From Ypsolopha sequella (Eukaryota > Arthropoda > Insecta > Lepidoptera > Ypsolophidae), in assembly GCA_934047225.1 (NCBI GenBank), contig OW204004.1, positions 8,746,401 through 8,810,400 on the forward strand: 64,000 nucleotides of DNA, written 5' to 3'. The notes below the pieces were generated by a model that was not told where the DNA came from, did no database searches, and worked only from the letters and a program-made list of their open reading frames with translations. The number at the start of each line of letters is the position of its first letter. The first letter of the stretch is position 1. Of this stretch, positions 60,501 through 64,000 are shown piece after piece. A program made the position numbers and the translations under genes.

Positions 60501-62855
60501 GTTCTTGGCTTACAGTGGTCGCCTGATTCTGACGAGTTCTCTTTTACTGTATCGCTAGATAGTCGCCCATGTACTAAACGCAATGTTTTGTCCGTGATAG
60601 CACGTCAGTACGACGTCCTCGGCTTTACCGCTCCTGTGATCTTGTACGCAAAATTACTCTTGCAGAAAATCTGTATTTTAAAATTAGACTGGGATGAAAC
60701 ACTACCCTCTGATATTGCGCAGATTTGGCAAAACTATTTGAAGGAGCTACCTGTTTTGCGGGATTTACGTATTAAACGCCACTTAGACGTGTTCCAAAAT
60801 TCGAAAATTTCGATAATATCATTTGCAGACGCAAGTGAACGTGGATACGGATGTGTCGTATATATTAGGGTACAAGATGACTCAGACACTTGCACTAGCA
60901 TTCGGCTGGTATGCGCAAAGTCAAAAGTCTGTCCACTCAAGACCGTCAGTGTCGCCCGCCTTGAGCTTTGTGCCTCGTTACTCATGTCGAAATTAACTCG
61001 TCGTGTAGTTGACGCTTATAAAATACGTCACAATATTGAACGTATTTACTGTTTTACCGATTCTATGGTAACTTTACACTGGATACATTCCTCACCGCAC
61101 AGGTTTAAAACCTTTGTCGCGACGCGTATAACAAAAATAATATCCGCTATTCCCGCTGAATGTTTTTACCATACAGCTGGTTTTCAAAACCCGAGCGACT
61201 GTCTTTCCCGTGGTCTCACTCCCACGCAGTTGATGAGTCACCCGCTCTGGTTCACTGGACCTGCTTGGCTTTATCTGGACGCTAAAGAGTGGCCAATCAA
61301 AACAATAGAATCAGCTTCTATTGAAGAAAACTTGCCGGAATCAAAAACAATTTCTCTTCCCGCTTTTAGTAATGAAGAACCGCATCCACTTCTTTCTCTT
61401 TCGGAAAGAATTTCGTCATGGCTTGTGCTTTTACACACAATCATTTACATCTACCGATTTTTACGTATTTTACCGCGCTCTAATATTTTTACCGCTACCG
61501 ATATGGATTTCGCTGAAGTTGCATTGATTAAAGCTCTTCAAGCATTTTATTTTCTTGATGAAATAAAAAGATTAAAGTCAAATAAACTTTGTTCTCCCGC
61601 TTTAAATCGACTATCGCCATTTTTAGATAAAAATGGATTGTTACGCGTTGGTGGTCGACTTCGCAACACAGACATGACGTTCGATCAACAACACCCTGTG
61701 TTGTTACCTCGTAAAAATCATATTGTCGAATTGATTATCATTCATTATCATCGCAAAAATTGTCACACTGGACCAGTGGCTTTAATGTCAATAATCCGCC
61801 AAAAATTTTGGATACTTTCCTGTCGAAATATTGTTCGTCGCGTAATACATAGCTGCAATTATTGTTTTAAGGCGAAGCCGAGACAAACCTTCCCTTTCAT
61901 GGCAGATTTACCATCATGCCGCGTTAATGAGGCTAAAGCTTTTGTCCACTGCGCTGTGGATTATTGTGGTCCTATCAGTATCACTCCGTATCGAAAACGT
62001 GGAGTCCGTCCCGTCAAATGTTACCTCTGCATATTTGTATGCCTGGTGACTCGTGCAGTTCACGTTGAATTGGCAACTGATCTTAGCACGAACACTTTTC
62101 TTTCCGCGTTCAAACGTTTTTTATCTAGACGTGGAGCAGTGTCTTTCGTATATTCAGATAATGCTACGAACTTTGTAGGCGCTAGAAATGCCCTCTCAGA
62201 AATTTACAATTTGACAAACTCCGAAGAATTTAAAACGTCTTTCGCGAATGAACTTGCCGATCATAGAATACAATGGAAATTTAATATTCCACGTAGCCCA
62301 CATTTTGGGGGACATTATGAGATATATGTCAAAGGATTTAAGACGCATTTGCATAGAGTAGTAGGTACTCAACTGTTGACCTACGAAGAATTATTAACTG
62401 TAGTTACGCAAATAGAATGTGTCATAAATTCTCGTCCGCTTACGCTGCTGAGTGAAGATCCATCTGAACTTAGCGCGTTAACTCCTGCACATTTTCTGAT
62501 GTCAACTCCTTTAAAAGAATTACCCGCTTGTAAGGTGGCTGATGAGCCAGTTAATTTATTACGTCGCTACGCGTTGCTTGATCAAATGGTAGAATCGTTC
62601 GCAAGGCGATGGAAGAATGATTATCTCCATCTTCTCCAGTCTAGAGGAAAATGGAATACACCTTCCAACCCAATCAAAATTGGATCTGTTGTCGTTGTAG
62701 TTACCGATAACACTCCACCGCTTCAATGGCCGCTCGGTGTTATTGTAGCTGTATACCCTGGCAAAGATAATGTCATTAGGGTAGCTTCTGTCAAAACGAC
62801 GACAGGTGTTTACAAACGACCTGTCGTGCGTCTTTGCCCTCTCCCATCTCAATAA
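57546..62855 (+). CDS. BEL/Pao gag-pol polyprotein
   Basis: 1,769 codons, uninterrupted; ATG at 57546 (MPNSAEAAKLKMSY) is the first in frame. Order: gag with a DUF1759-type region (about 130-290, KLELVGFSGE, WPTFYETF); Cys/His knuckles (about 355-420, CPLCKQLKH, CTNCLS, CRHCNCKHH); aspartic protease with Asp 505 (CDPASQSSF, a variant of the usual D-S/T-G); reverse transcriptase with YMDD at 919-922; RNase H with Asp 1095 (ADASERGYG); zinc-binding and core integrase with Asp 1472, Asp 1538 and Glu 1592 (DYCGP, SDNATNFVG, HYEIYVK); and a DUF5641-type tail ending RPVVRLCPLP. It would assemble particles, copy the RNA and integrate. All catalytic residues checked are present, so it may be active. 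The protease Asp-Pro-Ala is the only oddity. Confidence 0.95.
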   Translation: MPNSAEAAKLKMSYSLKKLKNKRQELFNRLQRVYDFSKTALEDVSSAELFMANVETLDTVRSEIHVIIDEINDTEVLINPNFEPNYQSWSAFEDLYSHCKYINRKLSHSSKSADSKVKAPLDMECPKKPTIKLPKLELVGFSGEATMWPTFYETFKTTIHDNPDLTDNERVQYLMGKLSGRALSICSGITPNATNYDIIWKTLVSTFQDSRSLATTYLDQMFEFRPLTTASSKNLDLFLDKFCSAVSCLKSLNIKDLSDFILMYLALKKLDVETARSFEMFKRGSDLPHYDELISFLREQTKILNRTAPAITAPAPNRSVNNNNNKTGYSTKSTHAFVSASTNNNCCPLCKQLKHYNLYKCPEFVKLDIEKRFQFIKSNNGCTNCLSITHNNSACKSSYNCRHCNCKHHSMLCRKQNVMNTHTALGQNITRTHTQSSRMVDPAVSATNTEHMTNDSQSVPTASNNISLCNLQPNSQRNETCLLGTIQVIVKDSNGMSVRLRALCDPASQSSFSTVSCCEKLNLKYEKIPRAFVKGIGSSSNPIKGATNLKLFSRFDDSVSISLDTYVIDRITDNLPSVQVDLSTLSYLKGITLADETFYLPGEIDILIGASLFADILLSGRVSGPPGTPTGFQTIFGFTLIGNTPVYQNTACSISLCSYMEIEPPIDFILQKFWQLEEVHCEPASSPANDECEKLFINNVSRDPAGRYSVSLPFARNPNILGNSYHHAKKCFMSLERRFVSNADLRSEYNNIINEYLTKGYISPLHNDDQLSLGYYIPHHPVVRVDKSTTKVRICMNASTKTDSADGTRVSLNDTLHTGANLQNDLFLILLDFRLYEIAFTSDIKQMFLQVLVNADDRKFQKFLYRFDTCSPLIAYQFNRVCFGLRSSPFLAMRVVRKLCEDGSSSYPLAATVAARNCYMDDICYSTPTVQGSLQLRDELVGLLKAGGFELVKWSSNCQQLLDTLPDTHRLNSSKNFEEQTQTLKVLGLQWSPDSDEFSFTVSLDSRPCTKRNVLSVIARQYDVLGFTAPVILYAKLLLQKICILKLDWDETLPSDIAQIWQNYLKELPVLRDLRIKRHLDVFQNSKISIISFADASERGYGCVVYIRVQDDSDTCTSIRLVCAKSKVCPLKTVSVARLELCASLLMSKLTRRVVDAYKIRHNIERIYCFTDSMVTLHWIHSSPHRFKTFVATRITKIISAIPAECFYHTAGFQNPSDCLSRGLTPTQLMSHPLWFTGPAWLYLDAKEWPIKTIESASIEENLPESKTISLPAFSNEEPHPLLSLSERISSWLVLLHTIIYIYRFLRILPRSNIFTATDMDFAEVALIKALQAFYFLDEIKRLKSNKLCSPALNRLSPFLDKNGLLRVGGRLRNTDMTFDQQHPVLLPRKNHIVELIIIHYHRKNCHTGPVALMSIIRQKFWILSCRNIVRRVIHSCNYCFKAKPRQTFPFMADLPSCRVNEAKAFVHCAVDYCGPISITPYRKRGVRPVKCYLCIFVCLVTRAVHVELATDLSTNTFLSAFKRFLSRRGAVSFVYSDNATNFVGARNALSEIYNLTNSEEFKTSFANELADHRIQWKFNIPRSPHFGGHYEIYVKGFKTHLHRVVGTQLLTYEELLTVVTQIECVINSRPLTLLSEDPSELSALTPAHFLMSTPLKELPACKVADEPVNLLRRYALLDQMVESFARRWKNDYLHLLQSRGKWNTPSNPIKIGSVVVVVTDNTPPLQWPLGVIVAVYPGKDNVIRVASVKTTTGVYKRPVVRLCPLPSQ

Positions 62856-62955
62856 CTCCTTTCTTTGCCCCCGCTTCAAAATTTCGTTATTCTCTGTCTT
62901 ATTTTTACTTTTCTATTCTTATTTTAAAACCAATGGTTTTAACGCCGGGGGCAAA

Positions 62956-63420
62956 TGTTCGCGCCACTTCTTGTGGCTCTCATACTGCGGGGTAGTTGTG
63001 AATTAATATTTTCAACTGTCATTTTCGCTGCATCTCCACCCGCTTAGTTTTGGACGCAAATCAATCAGTCGTCAATCAGAAGCCTTTCACGCCGGAGGTC
63101 TACGCTGATTGTCATTCGACTAGGTCCTACCTCGACCCTACCGCCCGCCATTTTGAGATCGCACCCGCTGTGCGCCTCATTTTCATCTATTACTATTACG
63201 AAGAAGATTAGCCGAGAAGAGCGCAACCAGGCACGAAGAGGAAGAAGAAAACCATCTTGGAGAACACCAGAGACTTGGTGGCTCAGGCGAAGCGTGGTTT
63301 GTGGTGCATGCAGCTCCTTCCCAAGGTCAGATCTTTCATCTTCGTAATTATTTCTCTTCACTTCCCGCTATTTTTAAAACCTATGGTGATACAAAGCACT
63401 GCCGTCATATCGCGTGCTCA
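62956..63420 (+). repeat. 3' LTR of BEL/Pao element
   Basis: 465 bp, identical by eye to 56595-57059 at a constant offset of 6,361. Followed by the ATGTC duplication at 63421-63425. Confidence 0.95.
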
Positions 63421-63895
63421 ATGTCTTTAATTCCTTTATTCATCTGCTCAGAATATCACAAACGTGCAAGTTTCTTATCACTAGCAATTATTTATTAGTA
63501 TGCACATTTAACTATTTTAAAACAATAATAACATTATTTTCAGGAAAGTATAAAACATACTAAATAAAAAACTAAAACTAATAAAAATAAAATAAAATTA
63601 TAAATGATGAAAATAAAAATACTCGTCTGTGCTTGTATTATTCATATGACATTTTATTTTATTACAAATTGTCACTTAGGCTTATAAGTATTAACAGTTT
63701 CCTTTCTTTGAGCTCGAGTTTAGCACTCCCAGGCAACGAACTAAAATTTTATGGAAGCATAACCTCGCTTAAAAATTGACGCCACCATTTATGTGCCCAG
63801 ATGGGCAAGGCTTATATTTATGTGTATTACGTTGATCAGTCTTGCGCTCCGCGGTGCGCCGTCCGCACTAGTGAGCACAATAAAATTAAAACAAA
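63421..63895. other. Upstream region of the right-edge THAP gene
   Basis: AT-rich until about 63770, then GC-richer with GATCAGTCTTGCGCTCCGCG at 63834. TCAGT is an arthropod initiator match about 60 bases before the ATG. Probable promoter and 5' UTR; the BEL/Pao element inserted about 475 bases upstream of the ATG. Confidence 0.4.
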
Positions 63896-63972
63896 ATGCC
63901 GGGTTGCACCGTGAAATGGTGCATAAGCAACTCGAGCAAACACTGCAAGAGTCATGGTATCAGTTTTTATGC
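63896..63972 (+). CDS. THAP-domain protein, first coding exon (gene runs off the right edge)
   Basis: ATG at 63896 preceded by AAACAAA (good insect context). 25 codons plus 2 nt: MPGCTVKWCISNSSKHCKSH then GISFYA, with a GTAAGT donor at 63973 (phase 2). The MPxC start, Cys-x4-Cys pair and F-Y/H-x before the intron match the first exon of THAP zinc-finger proteins, where FxFP follows at once in exon 2 (as in the pseudogene at 33634, split at the same place). THAP fingers bind DNA; without the rest the subfamily cannot be named. A THAP-bearing transposon is possible but the clean promoter-like flank favours a cellular gene. Confidence 0.65.
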
Positions 63973-64000
63973 GTAAGTATTCGAAAATTTCATAAATTTA

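Larger units (their letters stand above)
56595..63420 (+). mobile_element. BEL/Pao LTR retrotransposon, apparently intact
   Basis: 6,826 bp: LTR 56595-57059, primer site 57065-57082, one gag-pol frame 57546-62855, purine-rich GCCGGGGGCAAA before the right LTR, and LTR 62956-63420. The LTRs begin TGTTCGCG and end GTGCTCA, and I saw no difference between them. ATGTC is duplicated at 56590-56594 and 63421-63425. No env-like frame. Identical LTRs and an uninterrupted frame mean a very recent insertion. Confidence 0.95.

Overview
This window is animal nuclear DNA, and the repeats point to a moth or butterfly. The evidence is spliced genes with GT-AG introns and insect-like protein sequences, an AT-rich background, and many interspersed repeats of types common in Lepidoptera. 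These include RTE-like LINE tails around an AYVQQWT motif, hAT elements with 8-bp duplications, hairpin MITEs and a BEL/Pao LTR element. The order is inferred from repeats recalled from general knowledge, not from a database search.

Two conserved cellular genes can be rebuilt exon by exon, both on the minus strand. NISCH (nischarin; PX domain followed by the start of the LRR region) has its first three coding exons at 5062-4622, 2533-2287 and 409-291, and continues past the left edge. FHIP (the Fused Toes-Hook-interacting subunit of the FHF dynein-adaptor complex) is complete: 15 coding exons from ATG at 50605 to TGA at 11827. Their lengths sum to 2,661 nt (886 residues plus stop) and the phase is consistent at every junction. 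Both proteins act at endosomes (PX binding to PI3P; FHF linking Rab5 endosomes to dynein), but nothing in the sequence shows joint regulation.

The FHIP introns (about 36 kb) and the flanks are mostly transposon. From left to right: a hairpin MITE at 1-212; a 4-bp-TSD element with arrays of a 14-bp motif (718-1967) and a second member (14041-15866) inserted in a LINE tail; an internally deleted hAT with perfect 8-bp TSDs (7384-8232); crossed inverted repeats (9101-9333); a tRNA-derived SINE inside a hAT-like element (16592-17289); several RTE-like tails; a THAP-domain pseudogene between inverted repeats (33191-36025); a nearly full-length CR1/L2-like LINE (42916-46037) with a possible -1 frameshift site; three hAT elements (47477-50251); and MITEs.

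On the right, an apparently intact, very young BEL/Pao retrotransposon (56595-63420) has 465-bp LTRs that look identical, 5-bp TSDs, a tRNA-Tyr-like primer site and one uninterrupted 1,769-codon gag-pol frame. Just beyond it, the window ends in the first coding exon of a THAP-domain gene (63896-63972). Four separate THAP-like N-termini occur in these 64 kb.

The best leads are the clustered-motif transposon family with its empty site, the frameshift signal in the LINE, two partial duplications of FHIP coding exons, the THAP fragments and the crossed palindromes. No CRISPR array, operon or other prokaryotic feature is present.
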